Origin: Schistocerca nitens
Lineage: Eukaryota > Arthropoda > Insecta > Orthoptera > Acrididae
Length of the DNA stretch: 64,000 nt
Direction of reading: 5' to 3'
NCBI RefSeq assembly: GCF_023898315.1
Contig: NC_064621.1
Span: forward strand, 14,878,501-14,942,500
Of this stretch, positions 1 to 11,283 are shown one piece after another (position 1 is the stretch's first letter; every line of letters begins with the position of its first letter). The notes beneath the pieces were generated by a model. That model was not told the DNA's origin. It worked only from the letters and a program-made list of their open reading frames with translations, and made no database searches. Both the position numbers and the translations under genes were made by a program.

Positions 1-1128
1 ATTGTTGATCACGATCGATTTTTCGCTACATTGTCGATGTTACACTTGAATGACAATGCTATGTTCATTATCAGAGGCGAAGAAAAGGACGAGCGACTTA
101 ACAAAGTCAGGCCTTTGTTTGATTTCTTTGTGAATAAACCAAAATTAGTTTTCGTCCAGTCATGAATCTGTCAATAGATGAGGCAATGCGTCCCTTTCGT
201 GGTAGAACAAGCTTCAGGGTATACGTGAAAAACAAACCCAATAAATATGGAATAAAGTTGTATGCTCTCTGCGATTCATCAGCTGGTTATATGCTAAACT
301 GTGATGTATATACAGGCTCTGCAGGCAGTGTTGACAATAGTATCCAGGGTCTTGTAAAAAGGTTGTGTTCACAGTAGTTTGGCAAAGGACATTGCATTTA
401 TATGGATATATACTACACCAGTCCATCTCTTTTGGACATGTTGTGGGAAAATAAAGCTCTTGGAGTGGGAACTGTAAAGAAAAACTGGAAAGGTGTGCGA
501 CGAATATTCAGAACATTAAAATTAAAACAAAAAGATAGTTTTTCAAAGGAAACTCCATCTCTCGGCTGTGAAGTGGAAGTCAAAACGAGATGTTTTTTGT
601 CTTTCCACAAAGCAGCACTAGTATTCAAGTGAGGGCCAAAGGTGGAATAGCAGAAATTGTAAAGCCAACCGTTATTATTGATTACAATAAGAATAAAGCT
701 AGGGTTGACAGAGCAGATCAGTGCTCCAGCTATTATCCATTTGCCCGAAAAACTTTGATGAGGTGGTAAAAGCTGTTTTCCACTTGTTTATCGTGTCAAC
801 TGTCAACAGTTTTATTTTATATAAGGAGAACACTAGGAAGAATGTAACCCTAGTAGACTTTATTCACAGAGTGGGGAAGAAATTGGCGAGAAGGACGGCA
901 TCCTCACAAATTGAGAGGACATTTGCAAGGCACTTTCCAGATATGGTCCCACCCACTGCAAACAAGGTGAATACTACTAGGTATTGCAAAGTATGTTCAG
1001 ACAGGGGGAAGAAAGAGACTGGTAAGTGCATCAGGAAGGAAAGTAGATGGTGGTGCAAGGACTGTGGCTTTGGCCTTTGTGACCCACAGTGTTTCCAGGA
1101 TTTTCACACAAAGGCTAACTACATCTGA
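1..1128 (+). pseudogene. piggyBac-like transposase, 3' two thirds, frameshifted
   Basis: Remnant of a piggyBac-superfamily (DDE_Tnp_1_7) transposase that enters the window already open and so lacks its N-terminus here. Bases 1-162 read in frame 1 (…DHDRFFATLSMLHLNDNAMF…), 162-377 in frame 3 with the first catalytic block NLSIDEAM, 402-632 with the second block MDIYYTSP (the Asp of the DNWFTS-type motif), and about 697-720 with VDRADQ, the third Asp block. The last 40 residues (frame 1, up to 1128) form the cysteine-rich zinc-binding tail typical of the family (YCKVC, WWCKDCGFGLC, PQC). All three catalytic aspartates are therefore visible, but no single frame holds them: there are several frameshifts and stops. 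It is a dead copy. The TTAA target duplication and terminal repeat could not be placed with confidence. Confidence 0.88.
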
Positions 1129-2309
1129 TCTATTAAAATACTCTAGTTTACAGGTACCTGCAGTTAGACAGTCCAGTGATAATTTCTTTTAAATTTAAAT
1201 ACAGTAATAATGGCATTACTCAAGAGAGAGGTCATGTAAAACTTTTTTATCGACGATATTTTTGTGTTTTCTTCTTTAATTATTACAACCATTTGTATTT
1301 TATATTGTAAAATAAACTCACATTTATGTAAAGCTCTTACTTTTTCCTTTTAAATGATGCAAGAACCATATTCATATCCTTTTTCTGTTCTTTGCAATAT
1401 AATTTCAAACATCCATTAAATATGCCAGTTCAGAACCAAGTGCCGGGTGTAAAGAGGGCAGTGTTGAAAGTGCAACATGGTCCCTATGTGAAGACAAGAA
1501 AATGAAAATTCTGAGAAATATTCAAGGAAATTGGAAAATCATTCCCAATTAGCCATTCTTTCTACGATTAATTTTATGTTGGTTTATGTCTGTGTTCACG
1601 AGTGGCAAACTCTGCTAATATTCTAGTTTATAGTAAAATTACCCATTATTCCCACAGCGTGAAAATAAATACTTTGCTTGTACAATTATGTATTCTGAAG
1701 TACACACAAGCAGTATATACATTCAAGTACAGGAAAAGCAGTAGAGTTTTCTCAATACTTATTAGTGTCTAAAATATTTCTTTTGGACAATTTTAAGTAC
1801 AAAATGAGTAAAAAACATTACAAGCGTAAAAATCATATAGTAAACTATTATTACAACGCAGTTAACAGCGTAGTTTACAAATACAACTTTTCATTTCTAC
1901 CTCTTTTCCATGAATAAATCTGTAGACTCATTCCACAGCACCAGAGTTAATCTTCATCCTGACGCTATAGTGCACGTATATTTGACAGGGGGAACTAAAA
2001 TTAAAAAGCACTCAATTAACAGCTTTTATGGTTTCATTATATTTGTATGATACTGTACTATGAATTCACAAGGCACTATACAAAAAGTGCAATTGGTAGA
2101 GTCTGTGATATAGATTTTTCAGAGACATTACTGGAAACTATGTAAGACACACATATACCACCAATCGGAAAAAAAGCTGCTGTACCTGATGGACTGTGTC
2201 AATGTTCCAAAAAGCAAGTGTCTTGTTGACACTTTTGTCAGATTAAGTGGAAGCAACATTACACGCAGGAGTTTCCTGCAGTTCTTATGTATTTAATAGA
2301 TATGGTACC
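1129..2309. other. non-coding; piggyBac 3' flank and AT-rich sequence
   Basis: No gene is seen. AATAAA at 1311-1316 could be the polyadenylation signal of the transposase that ends at 1128. The rest is AT-rich sequence with no long frame and no repeat that I recognise. Confidence 0.5.
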
Positions 2310-2794
2310 TGCTGTATTGGCAGAAGAGCCAACACCGTATTGCTAGAGGAGGCCAAAATGCACGCATTTAATTACAAGCAGACTGGCGTGAGGTCTGGAA
2401 CAGGTCAGAGAAATGAGAACTTAGAAAAACGGACGCAGTTGCTGTAATACTTAACTTTAATCCATAATTGGAGTACATCGCTCTTGACGGTAAATTAATA
2501 TGCTCAATATAAACTGGTAATGGCGCCTTGCTAGGTCGTAGCAAATGATGTAGCTGAAGGCTATGCTAACTATCGTCTCGGCAAATGAGAGCGTATTTGT
2601 CAGTGTAGCATCGCTAGCAAAGTCGGCTGTACAACTGGGGCGAGTGCTAGGAAGTCTCTCTAGACCTGCCGTGTGGTGGCGCTCGGTCTGCAATCACTGA
2701 CAGTGACGACACGCGGGTCCGACGTATACTAACGGACCGCGGCCGATTTAAAGGCTACCACCTAGCAAGTGTGGTGTCTGGCGGTGACATCACA
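2310..2794 (-). mobile_element. solo LTR (copy 1), probably Ty3/gypsy-type
   Basis: A 485-bp sequence starting TGTGATGTCACCGCC and ending in CA on the minus strand. It is flanked by a perfect 5-bp direct repeat, GTACC (2305-2309 and 2795-2799), which is what an integrated LTR leaves. It shares most of its length with the sequence at 57318-57807 in the opposite orientation. The first bases can form a hairpin (GTGTC…GACAC type). No internal retroelement coding region lies next to it, so it is a solo LTR left after recombination between LTRs. Family assignment is inference; the divergence from the second copy suggests moderate age. Confidence 0.8.
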
Positions 2795-3670
2795 GTACCG
2801 GTATCTACCGTATACTCTATGGCATCTGCTATATGCATGACAGAACAATGCTGCCATCAGTACATCTAGAAGATGTCAAGTTTTAGCATTTGCTGTGGTC
2901 TCTTAATCAAGCTTCTGAAAGCTAGAAGGATAGTATAACAGCAAACAAATGAAGACTATATGCAATGAATTTCTGATCATGCTTTACACAGGACAAAGTA
3001 CTGAGACCACTACTCCTTACAGAACATGGAAAGAACACGAATAATTACTAAATCGAATCTTATAAGGGTTCGTATATAGTACCAATAATTACATTTTGTG
3101 CAAGTGAGATAATTTAGGGTGCCAGAGGCAAAACATAAAATTATCCTCTATGGTTAAAAGCGTCAATTTGCAACTTGTTCTCGCAGATTTGTTACCTCTG
3201 ACGAGCAACAATGTAGTCTCTCATACATTCAAAATAAGTGATCCTTACAAATAAAAGTAATCTTTACACACAACTAATCTGACGATTGTAAGGCTTTATT
3301 GCTATTGTTCCAGAAGTGTCGGAGATTCCCTGCAATGTAATTAGATTTTCTTGTACTGCAACTTTCTTTGATCATCCGACCTCTCTCAAGTTGATCGTTT
3401 CTTGAATAGAATTCATTTTCCCTTTTTCCTCTGAATTGCAAATATGGATACTCATCACTGATATCAGGGACAAACACTTTCCCATCCATTCAACAATGCA
3501 GTCAAACGAGTACCTACATCAACTACGTTATGCAGCAAACCAATGAAGGCAAAAAACTTGCCTTAGTCGCACAAAAATATTTCATAGACGTCAAGGATAC
3601 CTTGGGAACTGGATAGTTACATGACTTTAAGACTAGATGAATTGTACCATCTCAAACAACCTCTACCTTA
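2795..3670. other. non-coding stretch, nothing recognised
   Basis: No supported gene. Short frames such as the 71-codon one at 3274-3489 (minus) show no recognisable motif. The left end of the LINE that follows is marked by a pentanucleotide tail. Confidence 0.4.
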
Positions 3671-3720
3671 CTGTATTGTATAGTATTGTATTGTATTGTA
3701 TTGATCCAGGCAATCATACT

Positions 3721-3992
3721 ATTGTACAGTTGTACATATGATATTGGACAGGTCAAGACAGCATATTTACAAATAATTTTTACAAATTGATTTTTACATT
3801 GTTTTGTAGTGAGGAAGTTATCTATCTTAAACAAAATACTCAATACAAATCATAGAATTGTACAGTTGTACATTTGATATTGGACAGCTCAAAAGAACAT
3901 ATTTGCAAGTAATTTTTAATAAATTGATTTTACATTATTTTGTAATGAGGAAATTATCTATCTTTAACAAAACAGTAAATATAAATGTTGTG
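3721..3992 (-). repeat. 136-bp tandem duplication in LINE 3' UTR
   Basis: Two direct copies, about 3721-3856 and 3857-3992, both beginning ATTGTACAGTTGTACAT and sharing the ATCTATCTT block. They lie between the end of the reverse transcriptase frame and the pentanucleotide tail. Substitutions separate the copies. Confidence 0.75.
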
Positions 3993-4150
3993 TAGTAAAA
4001 TACAAACAGCCAATACAAATGTAATAGTAAAATAATCCAGTATATTTCATAGACATGCACAGAATGTAATAATGCAGTATACTTCATAGACATGCACAGT
4101 ATATAATTTTCCGACCTAATTGAAAATTTATTATAAAATTGTTTGCAATT

Positions 4151-6253
4151 TTAACCCCTTTCAAAAAAATGATCAACTGCATAAACACAATGGTCCAAGA
4201 GATACTTTTTTAACTTATGTGTGAAGGCTCTTGGGTTCTTTGTTGCTTTGATTTCATTTGGTAAATTATTATACATTTGTATCCCAAATTTAAAAACACT
4301 TTTTTGGTAGCAGGTAGTTCTGGACTGAATCATATGTAGGTCAGATTGCTGTCTTGTTGCATAGTTATGAATAGCTCCATCGAATATTAATGTGCAGTCA
4401 TTGATTTACAGGTATGGCTTGACAAATGAGACGATATTATAAATGTAAGCAGAGGGCAGTGTCATAATGCCATTTGTTTTGAAATATTTCTACATGATTC
4501 GTTATGTCTTAGGTTACATATTATACATATCGCCTTTTTCTGCATTTTGAAAATATAACTACGTCCAGGTGAGTTCCCCCAAAATATGATTCCATAATGT
4601 AATGTAGAGTGGAAGTAAGCATAATATACATGTATGAGAACAGATTTTGTGACTGATTTTTTGAGTATTCTTAAAATGTAACACATAGTTGATAGTTTTT
4701 TGAGATATAATTTGTGTGAGCCTCCCACTTAAGATTTTCTTCAAGCTGTATGATAAGAAACTTGACAGAGCCCACACATGTAAGCTCGTGGTTATTTAGA
4801 ATCACATTGGGCATTTCTTGTTTTTGGGATAAGAGTCTAAAGTTGATGTACATTGTTTTATGTATATTTACAATCTGTTTATTCTGGTTGAACCATTTGC
4901 TGAGTGACGACATAAGTGGTTTAATTATTTGGTTGTGGTCTTCTGTATCAGTACCTGTTATTAGTATACTCGTGTCTTTGGCAAATAGTGTGCTATGTCC
5001 TGTACCATGCTTTGTGCTTATGACATCAATGTATAGCAGAAACAGTATGGGTCCGAGGATTAAGCCTTGTGGCACACCATATCTAATAGGCATTGTGTCA
5101 GAGGAGTGTACAGTACATTTATGGATGGTTGTATTCTTTTTTCCAAAAGTAATTTCAACTTTTTGTAATCTGTTTGAGAGGTAAGATTACAACAATTTGT
5201 TTGCAATTTCTCTTATACCTTTATTTGCTAGCTTCTTAAGGAGTATGGTATGGTCAATTACATCAAAGGCTTTAGATAAATCTAGAAAGATACCAGTAAA
5301 GATTTCCTTATTATCCAGTGCATTTAAGGTTTTGTTGAGATACTCATAAATAGCTGTGATAGTCGTCTTTTGTTTTCTAAAACCTTGCTGGTGTTTTGTT
5401 AATGAGGATAGTTTATTAGTAAAGTCTTCCAATCTGGTATAAAATCATTTTTCAAATATTTTTGAGAATGAGCTGAGTTGGCTATGGGACTGTAATTGGC
5501 TTCATCATTTTTAGGTCCCTTTTTGTGAAGTGGGGTACTTTGAAAAGTCTTTAGTAGGTCAGGGAAAACTCCATTTGTAAAGGATGCATTTATTGTGTGA
5601 GTTAGGGGTTCTACAATGGTTTCTCCACGTTGCTTTACAATTAAATCAGGAATGTTGTCACTGCCACTGGAGTACTTATTCTTTAGTCTTTTTATAGCTG
5701 TAAGCACTTCAGTATTAGAGACTTTGTGAAGAAACATTAGTGCCTGTACTGGTATGGTTTCCATTAGTGTTTGGTCTGTGGCAGTTTTTCGGTATCAGGT
5801 TTTCTGCTATTTTTCTAAAATAGTAATTAAAACCATTTACTATTTTGTGGGGATCTGATGTGACTTCATTATTTAGGTTTAGTTTTAATGTTTTGTTTAT
5901 AACATGCTGCTTACTGTTTGTTTCATATTTTACAACTGTCCACATGCCTTTCATTTTATTTTTAGATGCCTTTATAAATTTATTATTGTATAATTTTTTT
6001 GCTTGTTGGATTACTTTTCTGTAGATTGCAAAATACGTCTTACAATATGACCTAAACTGATCAACGACTTCATGGTGTTTCATCTGATTTTTTAAGTCAC
6101 GTTTTTTTTTTAGGCTGGAGATCCTTATCCCTTTTCTTACCCATGAGTTTGTGTGTTTGTTTCCAATTTTCCTGGATTTCAGTGGAAATGCAGTATTGAA
6201 GTGGTGGAGAAATGTTTCATGGAAGGAATTAAATATATAGAATGAGATTTTCA
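4151..6253 (-). pseudogene. LINE reverse transcriptase (ORF2, C-terminal part)
   Basis: Fragments in changing frames give a Jockey/CR1-type reverse transcriptase. The fingers/palm block FLDLSKAFDVIDHTILL lies near 5290. GVPQGLILGPILFLLYI (near 5060) is the conserved PQG motif. The catalytic YADD-type box reads FAKDT near 4985, so one catalytic Asp is replaced. A C-terminal block, KSVFKFGIQMYNNLP (4150-4333), matches the usual end of such proteins. The N-terminal linker is intact over 179 codons (5715-6254). Several frameshifts and the lost Asp show that it is inactive. On the minus strand it follows the endonuclease across the tRNA-like insertion. Confidence 0.85.
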
Positions 6254-6302
6254 CCTGTAGCGAAGTGTGCGCTGATATGAAACTTCCTGGCAGATTAAAA
6301 CT

Positions 6303-6379
6303 GTGTGCCGGACCGAGACTCGAACTCGGGACCTTTGCCTTTCATGGGCAAGTGCTCTACCATCTGAGCTATCGAAGCA
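6303..6379 (-). repeat. tRNA-like module (left arm)
   Basis: On the minus strand this holds an A-box-like TAGCTCAGATGGTAGAGC and a B-box-like GAGTTCGAGTCTC, with a TTGCC/GGCAA anticodon-stem pair. Position 33 is not U and the acceptor ends do not pair well, so I call it a tRNA-derived repeat unit rather than a working tRNA. Confidence 0.7.
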
Positions 6380-6482
6380 CGACTCACGGCCGGTACTCAC
6401 AGCTTTACTTCTGCCAGTACCTTTGGAAGGTAGGAGACGAGGTACTGGCAGAAGTAAAGCTGTGAGGACGGGGCATGAGTCG

Positions 6483-6551
6483 TGCTTGGGTAGCTCAGTT
6501 GGTAGAGCACTTGCCCGCAAAAGGTCCCGATTTCGAGTCTCGGTCCGGCAC
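6483..6551 (+). repeat. tRNA-like module (right arm)
   Basis: Contains TAGCTCAGTTGGTAGAGC and a B-box-like TTTCGAGTCTC. It lacks several bases of the anticodon stem present in the left arm, so it is a degenerate tRNA-derived unit. Confidence 0.7.
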
Positions 6552-6575
6552 ACAGTTTTAATCTGCCAAGAAGTT

Positions 6576-7526
6576 TCAATTTAATATGTAGTTTACAACA
6601 TTTTCTTTGTAGACCTCTGCCCAGTTTTCAGCCCTTAACAGATAGTTGAAAAGCCTTATATTTTCATCATTAAATTGTCTTTGCATTTTAGTTTTTGTGG
6701 GATACTGTCTTATGTAATTTAAATTCGTTATTAGTATTTGTGCTTCATGGTCACTGTAACGTATGCTGATGACTTCGACTGAGTGGTGTAGATTGTCTGT
6801 GTTTATGAAAATCTGATCTAGAACTGTTTTTGAATTTTTTGTGATCCTGGTTGGTGTGTTTACAGTTGGGGATAGGTTGAATGAATTTGTAATATTCAAC
6901 AATTCATCTTTGTTTTTTCCAGGTGTGAGGATGCCGATATTAAAATCTCCACTTATTAACAGAATTTTGTTTAGTGAGTGAATTTTTGTGAGTAGTGCTT
7001 CGAGAGAGTGATTGAAGGTTTGGAAGTTCCCATCAGGCGCTCTATATACATTCAGTATCAATAGGTTATAGTCTATTAAGATAATTAAGGAGAATTCAAA
7101 GTCTGATTCTATTTGCATATTATTGTACCTTGTGAGGCTTCTGTAGCTTAATATTTTTTTTTTTTTACATAGACTGCTGTACCACGTCCGTTACTTTTGT
7201 TCCTACAAGAATAACCAGCTAGAGTAAATTCGCCAAGTGGCGTTTTTTTTTTAAATTTTGTCTTCTGTTAACCAGTGTTCGGTAATATAGAGAGCATGTA
7301 AGTGTGACTTTGTTTTTTGGAAGAGATCTATTTCTAGTAACTTATTAAACATTGACTGCACATTATGGTGTAATACTTTAAAGGATAATAGTGACTTTTT
7401 TCCAGTGGAATGAGTTTTGTCACCACTCACTGGGTTTTCTTGTTGTTTTGGTTCACGAAGATTTTGCTCTGCATCTGTTTTCCTTTGGTTTGCTGCTAGC
7501 AGGGAGCTACTGGTGTTTTTGCCCAT
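6576..7526 (-). pseudogene. LINE APE-type endonuclease (ORF2 N-terminus)
   Basis: The minus-strand frame starting at 7526 reads KVLHHNVQSMFNK…ALYITEHWL (7251-7526). This is the start of an apurinic-endonuclease-like domain with its N and E residues. A second frame (6576-7118) carries NVYRAPDG, LISGDFNIG, LDQIFIN and SDHEAQ, the central D/N and terminal SDH motifs. About 130 bases between the two pieces are out of frame. In a live element this nuclease nicks target DNA to prime reverse transcription. Confidence 0.85.
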
Positions 7527-7645
7527 AAAAAATCCTGGCTGTAGGCTGGAGGTCTACGTTTTCGTGTTGAAGATCTTGTCACAGTTTCCAGTGGTACTGA
7601 ATTGGAGTGTGGCTGCACATATTTTGCTGTTTCCGCTTATTTATT

Positions 7646-8290
7646 TTATTTCATTTCAAAAATGTCGTGGGATGACTGATTTGTGGCACTTGACGAAATT
7701 TTTGCACACGATGTTGGTGGTAACTTGGTGCTGACTGTGAATACCTTCTTCTTTTCTAACACTGTTTCTGATGTTTTCCTTGATGATCCTGACTGCATAT
7801 TCACTTTTGGCTCTTCAGCTCCTGGTGTTGTTGTTGTTGTTTCAGCTGCAGTATTGCTCATTCTTCTGAGATTGTCCACATATATGTTTGATGTCCTGGT
7901 GTAACACGTTTTATGGCACTTCTTGTTATCAATGGACTTTTGATGGCATTCAGCAGATTAACACACAGTTTCTTTTTCCCATTTTTATGTAAGTGAAGCC
8001 TATGCCTAGTGAAGTCTTTCCGTTGGAGGAAGCTATTTACATCTAAAACTCTGGTGTGTTCACTGTAAGACGCCTTCTGCATCAAGTAACTGTTCATTTC
8101 GTAGATTTTGCAGTTTTCATTTGGCACGTCATATCTATATGGTACTGTGCATATAATTAGTTGTGTGCACCTAGATTTTGCAATGGTTTCATCTAGTGAT
8201 GCATCTAAACCATGTTTTGATCTATTAATATCGTTCGCACCAGCTAAGAAGACAACATAGTCATTTTGTCCTAGATTAGACGTCTACTCT
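7646..8290 (-). pseudogene. LINE ORF1 remnant with SGNH-esterase block
   Basis: Minus-strand reading near 8270-8130 gives NDYVVFLAGANDINRS, a VVxLxGxND-type block III of SGNH/GDSL hydrolases. The 89-codon frame 7858-8127 continues with RHRLHLHKNGKKKL, which resembles the final HLNxxG block that carries the catalytic His. The next frame (7646-7879) is a low-complexity TTTTTPG-rich linker before ORF2. Esterase domains occur in ORF1 of CR1-type LINEs, so position and motif agree. The GDS serine block is not found, so the 5' end is probably truncated near 8290. Confidence 0.6.
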
Positions 8291-8954
8291 TAAACACAGT
8301 TGCAATAACTTTTAGCCATAGATCTCACAAACCTGAGGAAATATATCAGAACATCTGAAATGACAATGAAAGTTTTTAAGTGCATTTGCTCATATGTCGC
8401 TTCTAGCAGATGTTCAAAAATTTGTTTCGAGTATTTTTCCCTCGTGTATTTTTCACGTTCAGTGAGGAAGGGTAAGTCTTCATTCCTAGTACTTTTACAC
8501 TTGAAATTTATGAAAGATATATACTATGATGTTTGAGTCGGAACATGTTATGCAAAGTGCTTATCACCACTCTTAGGTTTATATGATTTGATCTTGAATG
8601 AATTTCTCGACAAATAGCGACCCATGTGCATTAGTTTTAATACTTTCAAATTTAATGAAAGGAAACCAGTATCTTTCTTACTTATTAAAAGCAACCATAA
8701 TTGTGCCCCCTGGTTCGTTTAACTCTTGATTAGTGGAGCACTTTTCTTCATCATTGGAAGTCTGATTGGGCAGAAGGGAGGGAGGAAACCGATTTGATGC
8801 CTTTGATGGTTCGGAAGGGGGAAGGGGAAAAAGCTCTTGGGGTTCTTGTAGAATTGTAGTCTGAAGCTAGCCCATATTTCTACCTAACGTGTTTATCTGC
8901 AGATTTAAATCGTTACGACAATATGGTTTGTGGTTATAGTTATTTATAGCTAAA
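8291..8954. other. non-coding, nothing recognised
   Basis: No gene or recognised repeat. G-rich purine runs occur at 8770-8830. Confidence 0.4.
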
Positions 8955-9105
8955 ACTGTGTGCCCACAAAACTGCAGTTACATGTCTAGACATGGACTCC
9001 TTGAGCTGTTGGAATCGTTCTGCAGGGAGATTGATCCACACATCATGCAGTGCTGCCCGTAGTTGTCCTGAGTAGCTGACCCTGGGTTCTTCAAGCGTCA
9101 GCCTC
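8955..9105 (-). pseudogene. Tc1-like transposase, C-terminal scrap
   Basis: The minus strand reads without a stop for about 45 residues: …SGQLRAALHDVW, then INLPAERFQQLKESMSRH, then VTAVLWAH. This matches the C-terminal helix of Tc1-type transposases (pattern …W…IP…l..SMPRR..avi.a.GG). No catalytic block remains. The rest of the element is not recognisable to the right. Confidence 0.6.
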
Positions 9106-11283
9106 CCGTGGAGGAGGGTGCAGTCTGCGCTGGTTACCGGCTCCGCGGGTGTGAGAAAATCTTATGTTTTGTGGCCCTATTTTAGTTGTAAAAATGTCTT
9201 TTATTTCGTTGTTTCATTCTGGGCTCAGGGCTGTGCGGGTAGCTAGAGAGCTTATGGGCTGGGCCTGATCATGCTTACGCGCATGTTACCGCTAGAATAG
9301 CACACAGTATTTGAGACAGTGATATATGGAAGAGCATTGTTCACATAGCTCGTCGATCACTAAACTGTTTTTGAACGATTTGGTTAGGCTGCGTAGGTTT
9401 TCGTCACTTATTATTTCGTGTTAAGTAGAGATTTGAGACTGTAAAATAATGAAAACCTATCCTTTATTAGCGAAGGTACGTGCTGTCATCGTCGAAAAAT
9501 AATGTTGTAGATGGAGGAGATACCCAGTTTAAGGTCTGATGGATTCAAAATAGAGTTTTTCGAATAAATGTGTAAATGAATGTATGTACAAACCCAGAAA
9601 CGGAACTGCTCACGATTGTAAAAAGTTTAGTTTTCAATTATAATGATAATTCTGATGACAATATCACTGAAGAAATTCTACATGTGAACAGATTTCTACA
9701 AACTCCCGAAGTTCCAAAACAATAATCTCTTGGTTGGAGCTCTTTTAAGTTTCTTTACACTTCGTGGTTGAATATTAATATTCCAAATCTGTTCCCATCC
9801 TTATTTTGGCGTAAATATTTTCACAACTGTGTGTTTCTTTAGTGCGAAGTGGAAGGAGTTTTCACAACTGAGATTAATTAAGAATTATCATAGGTTCACT
9901 ATCAGTCAAGCACGACTCTCTAGTTTGTCAGGTTTGTCAATCGAAAATAGTGTGACTAAAGGTGTCGATCTGATGACATAACTTCAAAATTTCCAACGGA
10001 AAAAGTTAGGCACGGTTCTCACTGAGGTGATATAGTATGCAATACAATGCTCAATGCGACTCGCGTTATGACACAGAAGCAAGTGATGGACCGCAAACAA
10101 ACGTAGTTGAAGCATATTAATTGGTTCACACTTGGACGACAGCAATACAACGCCGATACGATTGTTGTGTCGTCGGACGCAAAAGAGTTGTTGCTCCATG
10201 CTAAAGCATCGAACGATACACATGGAGGGAGCTTTCAAGTCATCTGATGTGTCTTAAGAAAACTGTTTTGTGTATATGAAGCAATGCTACATCTGTTTCT
10301 GGTAGAAAGTTTCTCATTATTACCTTTAATTTTCACGCAAAAAATTAACAATCGATGTATTACAATATGAGTGTGTTCTTAGCTATGTAACCTTCCTCAT
10401 TCGATTTTGAGGAAACTATTCGGTTAAAAAAATTGATTTCTTTGCATCTTGTCGTTTGCTATCATAGCTTGATAATGAACTCTTTTCCTTGTTTTCTTTC
10501 CCCTACTGCCCATAGTTATCGGCTTCCAAATTAAGTAAAACAAAGCACGTATTTGGAAAATGTAGCAGTAAAAAGTGTAGTCGCTGTCCGTTACACGTTT
10601 GTGCATGTTAGCTCATGTGCATGTTAGGTCATGTGTACAAAAGGTAACTAACATATCGATATTGCTTTTAAAGCTGGAAAGACAGTCATACCTCTTTCCA
10701 CTCTTAAGTAAATACGTGACACGTTTGGAAGTAGCCCACACCAAGACCGACAGCGACACACCACACGCAAGAATATTGCCACGTGCTGGGTCTTGTTACT
10801 TCTTGTATCTTTCCTGTGGGAATATGAGTGTCACACAGATAACTGCCAAGTTGCAATATTCTTATTGGAACTTGTTGTATCGCCTCGGCGAGAAACATGT
10901 TTAAGGAGGCAGAGATTCTAAGCTGCATTTTAAAGTCATTTATCACTAAAGGGGCCTTTGGTTATTTGTACTGCTTGATTAATAATCATTTAAGCTGTTT
11001 CATTTATAAAAGTGGCTTATTTGTTTCCATTCACAAAAATAGTTAAGATTATACTGTGCTTACTTAGACACAAAAATCTGCTTCCCCAGAAAAAATTATT
11101 TGATGTTTTTGTGGGGTTGTTGGGGCTAGAGAGAGTGAAGAGGAGCGGGAAGGGGGGTTGACAAGTTAAAGTTCTGAACCAGTTGCCAACTACCTAGGCA
11201 AACATCCATTAATTAGGAGATATTAAAATGGGGGGAGGGGCATCTGCATTGGGACAGAGGTGATTCTGACACAAAGTACCATT
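9106..11283. other. non-coding stretch, nothing recognised
   Basis: About 2.2 kb without a recognisable protein, tRNA or repeat. The short frames (9984-10238 minus, 10599-10904 plus) have no motif and overlap frames on the other strand. Confidence 0.4.

Larger units (their letters stand above)
6240..6580. mobile_element. foldback repeat of two head-to-head tRNA-like modules, inserted in the LINE
   Basis: Two arms, about 6278-6421 and 6437-6579, are inverted copies of one another; each carries a tRNA-like sequence and they face one another across a short centre near 6430. Both arms share CTGTGTGCCGGACCGAGACT or its complement. The insertion is flanked by an imperfect 13-bp duplication (ATTAAATATATAG before, ATTTAATATGTAG after, 11 of 13 equal). 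The LINE protein reads …VVNYI on one side and YIFNSFHETF on the other, so the duplicated bases encode the same residues twice. A partial relative occurs at 53996-54205. Confidence 0.82.
3672..8290 (-). mobile_element. CR1-like non-LTR retrotransposon (LINE), nearly full length but broken
   Basis: Read on the minus strand this LINE has, in order, an ORF1 remnant with an SGNH/GDSL-type esterase block (8290-7646), an APE-type endonuclease (7526-6576), a reverse transcriptase with C-terminal region (6253-4151), a 3' UTR holding a 136-bp duplication (3721-3992) and a pentanucleotide 3' tail (TATTG on the plus strand, 3672-3703). A microsatellite-like 3' end instead of poly(A), plus an esterase in ORF1, point to the CR1/L2 side of the Jockey superfamily; the clade is inference. 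The coding region has multiple frame changes. A tRNA-like inverted repeat splits it at 6240-6580. The 5' limit near 8290 is uncertain. Confidence 0.8.

Noticed and set aside
6483-6551. A genuine tRNA gene
   Set aside because: A and B boxes are good, but the anticodon arm is deformed, U33 is missing and the acceptor stem does not close. It is part of a dispersed inverted repeat.
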